This document shows, in pieces, positions 1 to 7,489 of a DNA stretch of 23,770 bases (within the stretch, counting starts at the first letter, position 1; every line of letters starts with the position of its first letter). The stretch comes from Streptococcus sp. (lineage in GTDB: Bacteria; Bacillota; Bacilli; Lactobacillales; Streptococcaceae). A program made the translations under genes and the position numbers. Location of the stretch: assembly GCA_003521145.1 (NCBI GenBank), contig DOTL01000005.1, positions 1-23,770 on the forward strand, read 5' to 3'. The notes below the pieces were generated by a model, which saw only the letters and a program-made list of their open reading frames with translations, was not told the DNA's origin and ran no database searches.

Positions 1-2
1 AT

Positions 3-63
3 AGGAATAAATCTCTTTCTAGTAATGTTTTGCAACTCTACTATAACGGATTTATTCCTTTTT
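3..63 (+). terminator. inverted repeat, possible terminator of a gene left of the window
   Basis: An 11-base arm at 3-13 (AGGAATAAATC) is perfectly complementary to 49-59, and five T residues follow at 59-63. The 35-base loop is long for an intrinsic terminator, so the end of a small mobile element is an alternative. The gene it would serve lies outside the window. Confidence 0.4.
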
Positions 64-463
64 GTGTTTACACAACTTATTTTACACTACCTTCATTAGT
101 TTTCTATCTAACTTCAGTCATGATGAAAAGGAGAAAAATCTGGATACCTTAGCCTCAGACAATCTCAAAGAAGGTAAGAAGGACTTTGCAGGTTACTATC
201 AAATTCCATCCCAAACCTTGATTGATAAAGAGTTGATTGAGATGGTCATTTATATCGATGAAAAGAAAACAGTCAAATCACAAGATATGAAAGAAGCTGC
301 TAAAAAGTTGGATGCCAGGGACCTTCAAAATGGTGAATATAGTTTTTAACAATCTAATTTTGAAGATGGACCAAATAATTCAGTTAATTACAATTTTAAA
401 GTAAAAGATGGGAAAGTCGTTTTTTATGAGGATGAGAATCTAGTACTAGAAGATGATGATTAA
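62..463 (+). pseudogene. decayed gene of unknown function, interrupted by one in-frame stop
   Basis: I do not recognise the family. Reading from the TTG at 62, the frame is open to a TAA at 347-349. It then continues in the same frame for 37 more codons (starting QSNFEDGPNN and ending in LEDDD) to a TAA at 461-463. The residues on both sides have the same charged, Lys/Asp/Glu-rich composition, so one ancestral gene split by a nonsense mutation is more likely than two short genes. There is no convincing ribosome site or ATG at the front. The first roughly 20 residues (Phe/Leu/Ser-rich) look like either a damaged signal peptide or out-of-frame sequence. The charged part, about residues 20-130, could be the soluble domain of a small exported protein; this is inference only. 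Confidence 0.5.
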
Positions 464-505
464 AGGTGAGGAGATGAAGGAAAGTTATAAATTCTATTTA
501 TTTGT

Positions 506-580
506 TATTATCAAGAATCTTCCTTCTCACGAGCTTTTAAAAAGTGGATAGAAGAGATTATTTCAGAGTATCGTGAATAG
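506..580 (+). pseudogene. C-terminal scrap of an AraC-type regulator
   Basis: A 24-codon frame closed by the TAG at 578-580 reads YYQESSFSRAFKKW followed by a tail ending SEYRE. This is the pattern of the last helix-turn-helix of AraC/XylS proteins (S-x-FSRAFKKW followed by P-x-EYR). The usual glycine and proline before EYR are changed and the frame is closed by a stop just upstream (488-490), so nothing functional remains. The fragment is short, so the assignment rests on one motif. It is not the same sequence as the AraC pseudogene at 17359-17967. Confidence 0.4.
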
Positions 581-653
581 ATTCTTAACATCAGAAGTTT
601 TCGTGAGATAATAGAGGATGATTGAAATAATCTTTCTTGAATAGAACACAAAT

Positions 654-693
654 AAGACATGTTTCTGACTAAAACATATTCATGTCTTTTTTT
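654..693 (+). terminator. intrinsic terminator
   Basis: AAGACATG (654-661) pairs with CATGTCTT (681-688), and seven T residues follow at 687-693. It closes off the decayed region from the nucleoside phosphorylase gene. Confidence 0.6.
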
Positions 694-773
694 AGGTGTT
701 ATGATTTAATCATCTATTTTTCTTGATTATAAGCTAATAGATTTTATGAAATCATATAATCAGTTTGAATTTT

Positions 774-782
774 TGATATAAT
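774..782 (+). promoter_or_regulatory. extended -10 promoter of the nucleoside phosphorylase
   Basis: TGATATAAT is a perfect TGnTATAAT extended -10 element, 26 bases before the start codon. No good -35 is visible, which is usual for this promoter class. Confidence 0.5.
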
Positions 783-808
783 AATTCTTAAAACTTAGGA
801 GGTAACAG

Positions 809-1573
809 ATGATACACAAACATGAAATTCCAATTTTAGAGTTTGATGATAGTCCTCAGGCTGTGATTATGCCAACACATGAGGACTTAGATTTGGACTT
901 ACCGGCTAGGTGTATCTACGCCTTTTTAGAAGAAGAAATCGAACGCTATGCGAACGCTGTTGAGGCTGATAAAGTTGGAGAGTTTGTCTCTGCCACCAAA
1001 ACCTATCCCGTTTATGTGATGACTTACAACGGGAAGGAAATTTGCTTGGCTCAGGCTCCAGTTGGCTCAGCTGCAGCTGCACAATTTATGGATTGGCTAA
1101 TTGGTTATGGCGTAAAGCAAATTATATCAACTGGAACTTGTGGCGTCTTGGTAGACATGGCAGAGAATGTTTTTTTGATTCCGACGAGAGCTTTGCGAGA
1201 TGAAGGTGCAAGTTACCACTATGTTGCGCCATCCCGCTATATAGACATGAATGAAAAAGCTCTTGGAACCATTGAGAAAACTTTAAAGCAAAAGAAAATC
1301 CCCTATAAAGAGGTCATGACCTGGTCGACAGATGGCTTTTATAGAGAAACACCAGATAAGATTTCCTATCGCATTGAAGAGGGCTGTAGTGTTGTAGAGA
1401 TGGAATGTTCTGCACTTGCAGCAGTTGCTCAACTTCGAGGAGCTATTTGGGGATTACTACTCTTTACGGCAGATTCCCTTGCAGATATTGACAATTACGA
1501 TCAACGAGATTGGGGCTCAGAGGCTTTTGATAAGGCTTTAGAGCTTTGTCTGGATATCATTGTCCAGATGTAA
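809..1573 (+). CDS. nucleoside phosphorylase (PNP/UDP family)
   Basis: This 254-residue cytoplasmic enzyme of the PNP_UDP_1 family should cleave a nucleoside with phosphate to give the free base and ribose-1-phosphate, serving salvage. Visible family signatures are the glycine-rich STGTCGVL segment at residues 107-114 (phosphate/ribose site) and VEMECSALA at 196-204, where the Met-Glu pair contacts the ribose. Asp222 after the FTADS strand is placed where this family carries its base-recognising acid. The length is normal and the gene looks intact. The start is fixed by AGGAGG six bases upstream of the ATG. It is transcribed alone between terminators at 654-693 and 1588-1622. The sequence does not settle whether purine nucleosides or uridine are preferred, so no gene symbol is given. 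Confidence 0.88.
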   Translation: MIHKHEIPILEFDDSPQAVIMPTHEDLDLDLPARCIYAFLEEEIERYANAVEADKVGEFVSATKTYPVYVMTYNGKEICLAQAPVGSAAAAQFMDWLIGYGVKQIISTGTCGVLVDMAENVFLIPTRALRDEGASYHYVAPSRYIDMNEKALGTIEKTLKQKKIPYKEVMTWSTDGFYRETPDKISYRIEEGCSVVEMECSALAAVAQLRGAIWGLLLFTADSLADIDNYDQRDWGSEAFDKALELCLDIIVQM

Positions 1574-1587
1574 TCCTAATTCAATAG

Positions 1588-1622
1588 AAAAAAGAGCATG
1601 ACTATATAATCGTGCTCTTTTT
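1588..1622. terminator. bidirectional terminator between convergent genes
   Basis: The arms are AAAGAGCATGA (to 1601) and TCGTGCTCTTT (from 1610), with one G-U pair and an eight-base loop. They are flanked by A and T tracts, so the hairpin can end transcripts from both the phosphorylase gene (+) and the HAD gene (-). Confidence 0.8.
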
Positions 1623-1634
1623 AGATGTAAGTTA

Positions 1635-2270
1635 TTATTTCAAAATATCCCAAAGTTCTTGGGTAGTCTCAGCTACAAAATCTGGATTTTCAGTTAATAA
1701 GGTTTCGTTAGCCCCGAATCCCCAGGTAACCGCTATTGTTTTGATGCCAACTGTTTTTCCACCAATCAAATCAAACTTGGTATCACCAACAATGACGGAC
1801 TGATCTTTAGGAGCCTGATTTTCAGTAATAGCATGCTGCAAGATATCAGCCTTATGAAAAGCAGTAGGGGTAGAGCCATAAATACCTTCAAAATATTCAG
1901 TAATCCCAAGGTGTTGGCACATTTCTAGGGCAATGGGTTCATTTTTTGAAGTTGTGATAAAGATTTTCTTGTAAGGGTCTTTACTAAGTTGTTCAAGAAC
2001 TTCCTTAATGCCATCATAGAGGTGAGCTTCCAATTGTCCTTTGGTCTCATAATAGTCACGATAAATCTTGACAGCTTTGGCAGCATCTTCTTCACTAACC
2101 TCTTCTTTAAAGGTTACCTCGAGAGGTGGTCCCATAAAGGTACGAATTTTCTGATCAGTAGGAACAGGAAGGCCTAGTCTTTCAAAAGTTTGAACAAAAC
2201 CATTGTGAATACCCTCAGAACTATCAACGAGGGTACCATCTAGGTCGAAAAAAATATGTGTGAGTGTCAT
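1635..2270 (-). CDS. HAD-superfamily hydrolase, phosphoglycolate phosphatase-like
   Basis: This 211-residue phosphatase has a Rossmann-like HAD core with an alpha-helical C1 cap (about residues 15-85). All four HAD motifs are visible: DLDGT with nucleophile Asp9 and Asp11; Thr/Ser in ITTS (residues 105-108); Lys140; and GDTKFD (162-167), which supplies the Mg-binding acids. This is the Gph/PpaX/PgmB-like subgroup; the substrate cannot be read from sequence. A TTG further upstream (2282) stays in frame. I chose the ATG at 2270 because GGAG sits six bases before it and because family members start immediately before the DxD strand. It has its own extended -10 promoter and shares a terminator with the convergent phosphorylase. 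Confidence 0.85.
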   Translation of the reverse strand: MTLTHIFFDLDGTLVDSSEGIHNGFVQTFERLGLPVPTDQKIRTFMGPPLEVTFKEEVSEEDAAKAVKIYRDYYETKGQLEAHLYDGIKEVLEQLSKDPYKKIFITTSKNEPIALEMCQHLGITEYFEGIYGSTPTAFHKADILQHAITENQAPKDQSVIVGDTKFDLIGGKTVGIKTIAVTWGFGANETLLTENPDFVAETTQELWDILK

Positions 2271-2299
2271 AGAATTCTCCAATATATTCTCTTTGGTTT

Positions 2300-2308
2300 A
2301 TTATATCA
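2300..2308 (-). promoter_or_regulatory. extended -10 promoter of the HAD gene
   Basis: On the minus strand the sequence reads TGATATAAT, identical to the element before the nucleoside phosphorylase. The likely transcription start is about 20 bases upstream of the start codon. Confidence 0.5.
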
Positions 2309-2645
2309 TGATAAAAACGATTAAAGTGGTTAGAGCTATTTATTATTTTATGAATATAAATGATATACTAGCTTCTTTTGAAAAGGTTGTCAATGTTGTT
2401 TAAAGTTTTTTTAAGTTATTTTTTAATGAGTTTTCAGTGTGTTTTAATACCTATCTCACCTAAAAAGTACTAGTTAGGGACGTTTAAATTCGTATCTTTA
2501 ATCTAGAAAAAACATTTCAGACTCAGAAAATCATTTGCCAGTCACTAAAAACTTGAAATACTGGATAGGGCCTCCCTCGTAAAAGATCAACTGATGAATT
2601 TTTCATAGACTTATTATAGCAAGATTGTAATTGTGAAACAATGTT
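2309..2645. other. gene-free AT-rich stretch with one minus-strand promoter-like site
   Basis: No gene is recognisable in this interval. It contains a minus-strand promoter candidate (2613-2641) followed by a 27-codon open frame (ATG at 2606, stop at 2523-2525) that lacks a ribosome site. The rest (2309-2520) is AT-rich with no strong hairpin and no match I recognise. It may be gene debris or a small RNA locus. Confidence 0.4.
2613..2641 (-). promoter_or_regulatory. promoter-like site without an obvious gene
   Basis: On the minus strand, TTGTTT and TATAAT are separated by exactly 17 bases, preceded by the terminator of the gene at 2657-4201. The predicted transcript start falls at or next to the ATG at 2606, so any translation would be leaderless. 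Confidence 0.4.
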
Positions 2646-2670
2646 AAAAAGCCATCCTAGGATGACTTTT
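2646..2670 (-). terminator. terminator overlapping a stop codon
   Basis: On the minus strand AAAAGTCATC and GATGGCTTTT pair around CTAG with one mismatch, and a U tract follows. The loop contains the TAG stop of the membrane-protein gene, so translation and termination signals overlap. Confidence 0.65.
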
Positions 2671-4201
2671 GCATATTTTTTAGATAGCGGCTAAGTATTT
2701 GTGTCATATGATTGTAACCCGCCGCGATCATTGGAATTTGTAAGTAAATATAAGGTAGGGTGTACTGGCTCTTAGTCTCTGATATGAGGTGAAAGAGGAT
2801 GCCACCGAAAAGATAGAGGAAGGCATAGAGGCCCAGTGTGGCTCCATCTCCCATTCGTTTATAAGTGAAAGCATAGTAGAACGCACCACCAAGATATAGG
2901 ACTAGGAGATAGCCTTGCATATAGGTCACAAAAAAGAGATGCAGGGTCCCATCGTGATAGATAGAGGTCGCAAACCTATTCCACAAAGGCTGAAACTTGT
3001 CTTTACTTGGGCCGTTCCAGATGGACTGGAAGCTTCCCTCTGTCCAGGAGCTGATAAACTTGGTACTGAAAAACCAACTGGCCTCATCAGGATGTGCTAG
3101 GAGGTATTGAACACGCTTATCAAAAAGATGATTGGCGCTTTTTTCAATCTTTTCGATATTGCCTTTTTTCTTGGCGTAAATATCACGGACATAGCCGGTA
3201 TACCATCCTGGCATGCGTTTAGAATCAGGTTTGTCCTGTAAGCCCATGGCCAGCCAAGCAATCTGAGGGGTACCAGAGATTTTTTGATGAGTGGTAATCA
3301 CATAGAAACTGGTCGTCGCCTTATGCAAGCTCATAGGAAAGGCAAAGAAAGCCAAGACCAAAAGCAAATAACGATACCGTTTCTCTCTAAGAGTCATGAG
3401 TATTAGAATACCAGATAGGGCAATAATGAGAATAATATTATTGCTCCTTACCCAGTAAGCCAAAGATAGCATGAGCACCGAAAGAATCGCATTCCTATCC
3501 CTACCACGCCTTACGTAACGTAGGAAGAAGAGAATAGCAAAACTAGAAAAGAACAACCCATACATAAGTCCGTAGGCGAACATAATGTTAAAGACTAGAG
3601 GCAAAAAACCGAAGCTCATGATGACAGCCAAACGACTAACTAAAGGTCTCGTAAACAGTTCATCCGTGATTTTCCATGTAGCATAGTTCATACCAATGAC
3701 CATGCCAAGATTCAATACATAGAAAACCGAGATGACCGGCAAAGGAATCAGATGGAGAATCAAGCGTTCAAAACTAAGCAATCCCAACTGATGAGGATAG
3801 CGGTAGAAGTAGGCTCCTGGTTTAATCAAGGAGAAGTTGCCAGCATTGAACTGGACTGCCCCTTTAAAGACAGTACCTGCATCATCTCGACCAGCAAAAC
3901 TAGTCAGAAAAATCAAAAGTAGGCCAAAACTCACAAAGCAAACGGAAAAAAAGATGAAAATCTGCTTTGTTGTCAGTTCCTTTAAGATTTTGCGCCAGAG
4001 AAGTGTCAAAAGCAGGATGCCCCCACCTGAAACATAAACATACCAAGGAACGCTACTAATCTCTGCCCACTCAAAGTATCCCGTCATCATAGTCGTGCGA
4101 ATGAGTAAAGCAGTCACAAATAATAGTCCGAAGACTAAGAGCCCCACGTAGCGACCTAACCATTCTAAAACAGAATTCGTATATGACATAAGAGCCGTCA
4201 T
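2657..4201 (-). CDS. polytopic membrane protein, GT-C glycosyltransferase-like
   Basis: This 514-residue protein has roughly 11-13 hydrophobic segments spread over residues 15-285 and 420-505, with a hydrophilic, probably extracytoplasmic domain between about residues 290 and 415. The layout, an early acidic loop after the first membrane segments (Arg105-Asp106-Asp107), a YPHQLG motif at 135-140 and a large late loop all resemble GT-C/PMT-type transferases. Those enzymes use lipid-linked sugars, and here the acceptor could be a cell-wall or teichoic polymer. This is a fold-level resemblance and the substrate is unknown. AAGGAG eight bases before the ATG supports the start. The gene is monocistronic and ends in a terminator that overlaps its stop codon. 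It looks intact. Confidence 0.7.
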   Translation of the reverse strand: MTALMSYTNSVLEWLGRYVGLLVFGLLFVTALLIRTTMMTGYFEWAEISSVPWYVYVSGGGILLLTLLWRKILKELTTKQIFIFFSVCFVSFGLLLIFLTSFAGRDDAGTVFKGAVQFNAGNFSLIKPGAYFYRYPHQLGLLSFERLILHLIPLPVISVFYVLNLGMVIGMNYATWKITDELFTRPLVSRLAVIMSFGFLPLVFNIMFAYGLMYGLFFSSFAILFFLRYVRRGRDRNAILSVLMLSLAYWVRSNNIILIIALSGILILMTLREKRYRYLLLVLAFFAFPMSLHKATTSFYVITTHQKISGTPQIAWLAMGLQDKPDSKRMPGWYTGYVRDIYAKKKGNIEKIEKSANHLFDKRVQYLLAHPDEASWFFSTKFISSWTEGSFQSIWNGPSKDKFQPLWNRFATSIYHDGTLHLFFVTYMQGYLLVLYLGGAFYYAFTYKRMGDGATLGLYAFLYLFGGILFHLISETKSQYTLPYIYLQIPMIAAGYNHMTQILSRYLKNMQKSS

Positions 4202-4330
4202 GCTGAAAGTCTCCTTTAATATAGGTAATTACCCTTATAGTTTAACACAGTCATCGGAAAAATGTAATGAAAACTTGAGGAAAATCTCATTCATCACTGA
4301 AAAGAAATTGCTCTAATGACGACATCGAAA

Positions 4331-4361
4331 AAACTCTCTTGTTTCAAAAACGAGAGAGTTT
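4331..4361 (-). terminator. intrinsic terminator of rqcH
   Basis: AAACTCTCT (4331-4339) pairs with AGAGAGTTT (4353-4361). Read on the minus strand the hairpin is followed by a U tract, placed 17 bases after the rqcH stop codon. Confidence 0.8.
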
Positions 4362-4377
4362 GATTTTGTAATAGAGA

Positions 4378-6036
4378 TTACTTCATCCGCATGCTATCGA
4401 TTTTTTCTTCAGTCGGTGTGACACGTAAGGTCTTTTGTCCCGTATAAGTTACAAATCCAGGCTTACCAGCCGTAGGTTTGTTAAGTTTCTTAACATCAAT
4501 CATATCCACTTGAACCAAGTTTGATAGACGAGCCTTAGAATAGTAGGCTGCCAATTCAGCCGCATCGGTCTTGACCTCGTCAGTTGGGTTAAGGTTGTCC
4601 TTGATGACCACGTGACTACCAGGAATATCCTTGGCGTGGAACCAGAGCTCACCCTTTTTAGCCATCTTGAAGGTCAACTCTTCATTTTGCAGGTTGTTAC
4701 GACCAACCATGATAATGGTCTTGCCATCAGAAGCTAGATACTGTTCAGGTTTCTTACGTTTGTGGCGTTTGTCAGTTGAACGACGCTTCATGAACCCAGC
4801 TTGAACAAGCTCCTCACGAATATCTCCGATTTCATCCATGTTAGCTTGAGAAAGACTGAATTCAACACTTTCTAAATAATCAATGGTCTGTTTGGTTTCC
4901 TCAATCAAACCAGTCAAGTGCTTAACAGCCTCCTTGAGCTTCTGGTATTTCTTGAAGTAACGCTGAGCATTCTGGTTAGGCGTTAGAGCCACATTTAGAG
5001 GAATGGTAATCTTTTCGCCAGTGTAGTAGTTGTCTAGTTCTACACTATCCTGGTCATTTGGCACCATGCTCAGAAAGGTTGTTAAAAGTTCACCTTTTTG
5101 ACGGAACTCCTCAGCATTTTCAGTAGCAGCAAGCTCTTTTTCTTGTTTAACAAGTTTCTTCTTGTTTTTTTCCAGTTCATTTTGCACACGATGAATCAAA
5201 TCACTAGCCTGTTGAGCCACGCGGTCACGCGCCGCCTTGTCCAAGTAGTAGTAGTCCAAAAGCTCTGACAAGGTCTCAAACTCAGGTTGGTCCTGACTAT
5301 CTGAGAATCTTACAGCTGAAAATGCCTTAGTCGTAAGATTAGGTTCGACCTCACGATTAAAGAAGTCACGAAAATTCTTGAGTTTATCAGTCTCTAATAA
5401 AGCTGATAATTCATTAGCCGTATCACGCCCCAACCCTTGGAAGAGTTTTTGAAGGTTTTTAGCTGACAAATCCTCCGTCTGTAAGAGTTCAAAGAGATTT
5501 TCTTCTGAAATATCGAAAGGATTCCTAGCATCTGTCTTTGGCGGAGCAATGTAGGTAGAGCCAGGCAAAATAGTTCGGTAACTATTTTGCGAGAAACCAA
5601 CGTGCTTGATAGACTCTATGATTTTGTTCTCGTTCTTGTCAATTAGTATAATGTTGGAGTGTTTCCCCATAATTTCCATGACAAGAGTCACCTTGACGCT
5701 GTCACCGATTTCGTTTTTGTTAGACACAAAAATCTCAAGGACACGGTCATTTTCCAGCTGCTGGATATCCTCGATAACCGCTCCCTGAAGGTATTTCCGC
5801 ATAATCATGGTATAGGTGTTTGGATTCTGCGGATTTGGCAAGTCAGCCTTGGTCGTCTGAATACGTCCAAAGACAGGGTGAGCCGAAAGCAGAAGCTTGT
5901 AATTCTGACGATTGTTACGAATGGTCAGGACCAACTCACGTTCAAAAGGCTGATTAACTTTCTGGATACGCCCGTAAAGTACCTGCTCACGTAACTCAGC
6001 CGTCATATGATGAAGAAAAAAGCCGTCAAAAGACAT
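4378..6036 (-). CDS. rqcH: RqcH, NFACT-family ribosome quality control protein (PavA/FbpA)
   Basis: The protein binds stalled 50S subunits carrying peptidyl-tRNA and recruits tRNA-Ala to add C-terminal alanine tails that mark aborted peptides for proteolysis. Streptococcal homologues are also known as the fibronectin-binding adherence protein PavA. At 552 residues it is full length. The N-terminal NFACT-N domain starts MSFDGFFLHH and keeps Asp97-Arg98, the pair shown to be needed for tailing in Bacillus RqcH. A charged coiled-coil region follows (about 275-420). The NFACT-R domain is marked by GELWFHAKDIPGSHVV at 462-477. There is no signal peptide, consistent with a primary intracellular role. 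AAAGGA about eight bases upstream supports the ATG. The promoter candidate at 6353-6361 would give an unusually long leader (about 310 bases) containing the structured block at 6098-6235. Confidence 0.95.
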   Translation of the reverse strand: MSFDGFFLHHMTAELREQVLYGRIQKVNQPFERELVLTIRNNRQNYKLLLSAHPVFGRIQTTKADLPNPQNPNTYTMIMRKYLQGAVIEDIQQLENDRVLEIFVSNKNEIGDSVKVTLVMEIMGKHSNIILIDKNENKIIESIKHVGFSQNSYRTILPGSTYIAPPKTDARNPFDISEENLFELLQTEDLSAKNLQKLFQGLGRDTANELSALLETDKLKNFRDFFNREVEPNLTTKAFSAVRFSDSQDQPEFETLSELLDYYYLDKAARDRVAQQASDLIHRVQNELEKNKKKLVKQEKELAATENAEEFRQKGELLTTFLSMVPNDQDSVELDNYYTGEKITIPLNVALTPNQNAQRYFKKYQKLKEAVKHLTGLIEETKQTIDYLESVEFSLSQANMDEIGDIREELVQAGFMKRRSTDKRHKRKKPEQYLASDGKTIIMVGRNNLQNEELTFKMAKKGELWFHAKDIPGSHVVIKDNLNPTDEVKTDAAELAAYYSKARLSNLVQVDMIDVKKLNKPTAGKPGFVTYTGQKTLRVTPTEEKIDSMRMK

Positions 6037-6097
6037 GGTGTATTTCCTTTCTTGTTATTGATAATAATTGTTTTATTTTAAAAATAAAATTTTCTGT

Positions 6098-6235
6098 GGG
6101 ACTTTCCTTAGGGGTTGGCGGACGTCAGCGAACTTTTACAAAGTTCCATGACTAATTTTTGAGCCTAGCGTCTCAAAAATTCCGAGCGCCTGAAACTAAA
6201 AGGTTTCAGGCGCTTTTAACACGGCGTAAAGTCTC
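6098..6235. repeat. nested inverted-repeat block (structured RNA or small repeat element)
   Basis: Four pairings are visible. An outer pair, GGGACTTT (6098-6105) with AAAGTCTC (6228-6235, one G-U), encloses three hairpins. These are GAACTTT/AAAGTTC (6130-6146), AATTTTTGAG/CTCAAAAATT (6154-6181) and the perfect 12-bp AGCGCCTGAAAC/GTTTCAGGCGCT (6185-6214). Four T residues follow the last hairpin on the plus strand. The block is richer in GC than its surroundings and has no coding potential. It could be a leader element of rqcH (minus strand), a plus-strand small RNA ending at 6217, or a MITE-like/extragenic repeat. The sequence alone does not choose between these. Confidence 0.6.
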
Positions 6236-6352
6236 GGTTAATTGCTCGCTCTGCTTGCAAAAAAGATATTTCAAAAACTTGCAGAGTTTATTAGCTTTGT
6301 TTGTTTTTTATAAATAATTTGCATACGTTATGAACGTAAATACTGCCCAACT

Positions 6353-6361
6353 ATTATAGCA
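6353..6361 (-). promoter_or_regulatory. extended -10 promoter, probably for rqcH
   Basis: The minus strand reads TGCTATAAT, a full TGnTATAAT element. It is the best promoter upstream of rqcH and points towards it through the structured block. The rest of the gap (6362-6549) is AT-rich, with only weak promoter-like sequence before the TraX-like gene. Confidence 0.5.
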
Positions 6362-6549
6362 CAAAGAGAGTAAAAATGCTTTGGATAGGTAGTTGGAATT
6401 GAGTTTGTTATTATTAAGGACTATTCTTTATTACAAAAATTGTTCCGCTAAAACAGTTAAAAGTTATGGCTTTTATTATCATGAATACCTTTGAATTTAT
6501 ATCTGACTTGTGGTAGCATTTAATATGCTGAGAGTTAAAGGAGCATTAA

Positions 6550-7357
6550 ATGAACGATATAAAAAAGATATGCAATGCGACTAATTTGAAATACCTAGCC
6601 ATTGTACTCATGTTCTTGGATCATATCCATGAGATGTTTGCGGATATGGGAGCACCGACGTGGTTGACTATGTTAGGGCGTTTAGTTTTTCCTATCTTCC
6701 TCTTTCTAGTCGCAGATAGTTTCCATTATACTCATGACCGAATGGCCTACCTTAGACGTCTCCTTTACATGAGTTGGTTCATGACCATTGGCAACACCAT
6801 CATTGGTAGTCTCTTTCATAATGGTGATATTGGTTTGATGAACAATGCTTTTTCAACTTTCTTTATTACTGGGATTTTTATTTGCTCTTGGGACTTGTTG
6901 GCTAAGGGGCTTCGCGATAAATCATACAAGGAGTTGATTCAAGGGATTGGTGTTTTTCTCTTGCCAATTCTTTCATCTATTCCAGTTGTAGTCTGTAGTC
7001 TTGGCAGGTATAAATGAAACACCATATGCAAACCCACTTGTTGTGCAAATTGTTGCCTTTATCTTGTCACTTGTGCCAAGTATTATCATGGTTGAAGGTG
7101 GCTTTGTGATGGTTATTCTTGGTTTGCTATTCTATATTTTCCGTACCAATCGCATGGCTCAAATCATTGTCTTAGCTGTTATTTCAGTGATTGCTCATCT
7201 CTTTGATCCGACAGGTGTGCAGTGGATGATGGTCTTTGCTGCGATTCCTATGTATTTCTATAATGGTGAGCGTGGTAGTGGTAACAAGAATTTCTTTTAT
7301 ATTTTCTACCCAGCCCATATTTATCTCTTGTGGATCCTAGCAAGTTTGTTTAGATAA
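6550..7357 (+). pseudogene. TraX-family membrane protein, single frameshift
   Basis: The first frame (6550-7017) encodes a 155-residue hydrophobic protein opening with a charged N-terminus and LKYLAIVLMFLDHIHEMF, the typical start of TraX-like proteins. It ends prematurely in CSLGRYK. The frame at +1 takes over from about 6995, reading LAGINETPYANPLVV and ending 7357 with YPAHIYLLWIL, the family's C-terminal signature. Joined, the product would be about 268 residues with 7-8 membrane segments, a normal length. The lesion is therefore one base gained (or two lost) near 6995-7000, with no other damage, so the decay is recent or could even be a sequencing error. AAAGGAG precedes the ATG. TraX proteins acetylate pilin in F plasmids; the streptococcal chromosomal versions have no established role. 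Confidence 0.75.
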
Positions 7358-7363
7358 AATGAC

Positions 7364-7391
7364 AAAGACAGTCCTTGTGCTGTCTTTTTTT
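7364..7391 (+). terminator. intrinsic terminator after the TraX-like gene
   Basis: AAAGACAG (7364-7371) pairs with CTGTCTTT (7380-7387), and T residues continue to 7391. Confidence 0.8.
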
Positions 7392-7415
7392 GTGCTCAAA
7401 GTCCATTTTTATGGT

Positions 7416-7444
7416 TTGTTTCCTGCTTCTAAAACTGCTATAAT
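7416..7444 (+). promoter_or_regulatory. promoter of the DJ-1/PfpI gene
   Basis: TTGTTT (7416-7421) and TATAAT (7439-7444) are 17 bases apart. A TG one base before the -10 also makes it an extended element. Confidence 0.75.
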
Positions 7445-7489
7445 TTAAAATGTAATAGAATCAAATGATAAGTAAATTGGAGGTATATC

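Noticed and set aside
2478..2496. minus-strand TACGAATT resembling the ComX box TACGAATA
   Set aside because: One base is off, and no competence gene or open frame follows it.
5570..5584. PurBox-like match AATAGTTCGGTAACT
   Set aside because: It lies deep inside the rqcH coding sequence, so it is taken as a chance hit. It serves as a warning for the other PurBox candidates.
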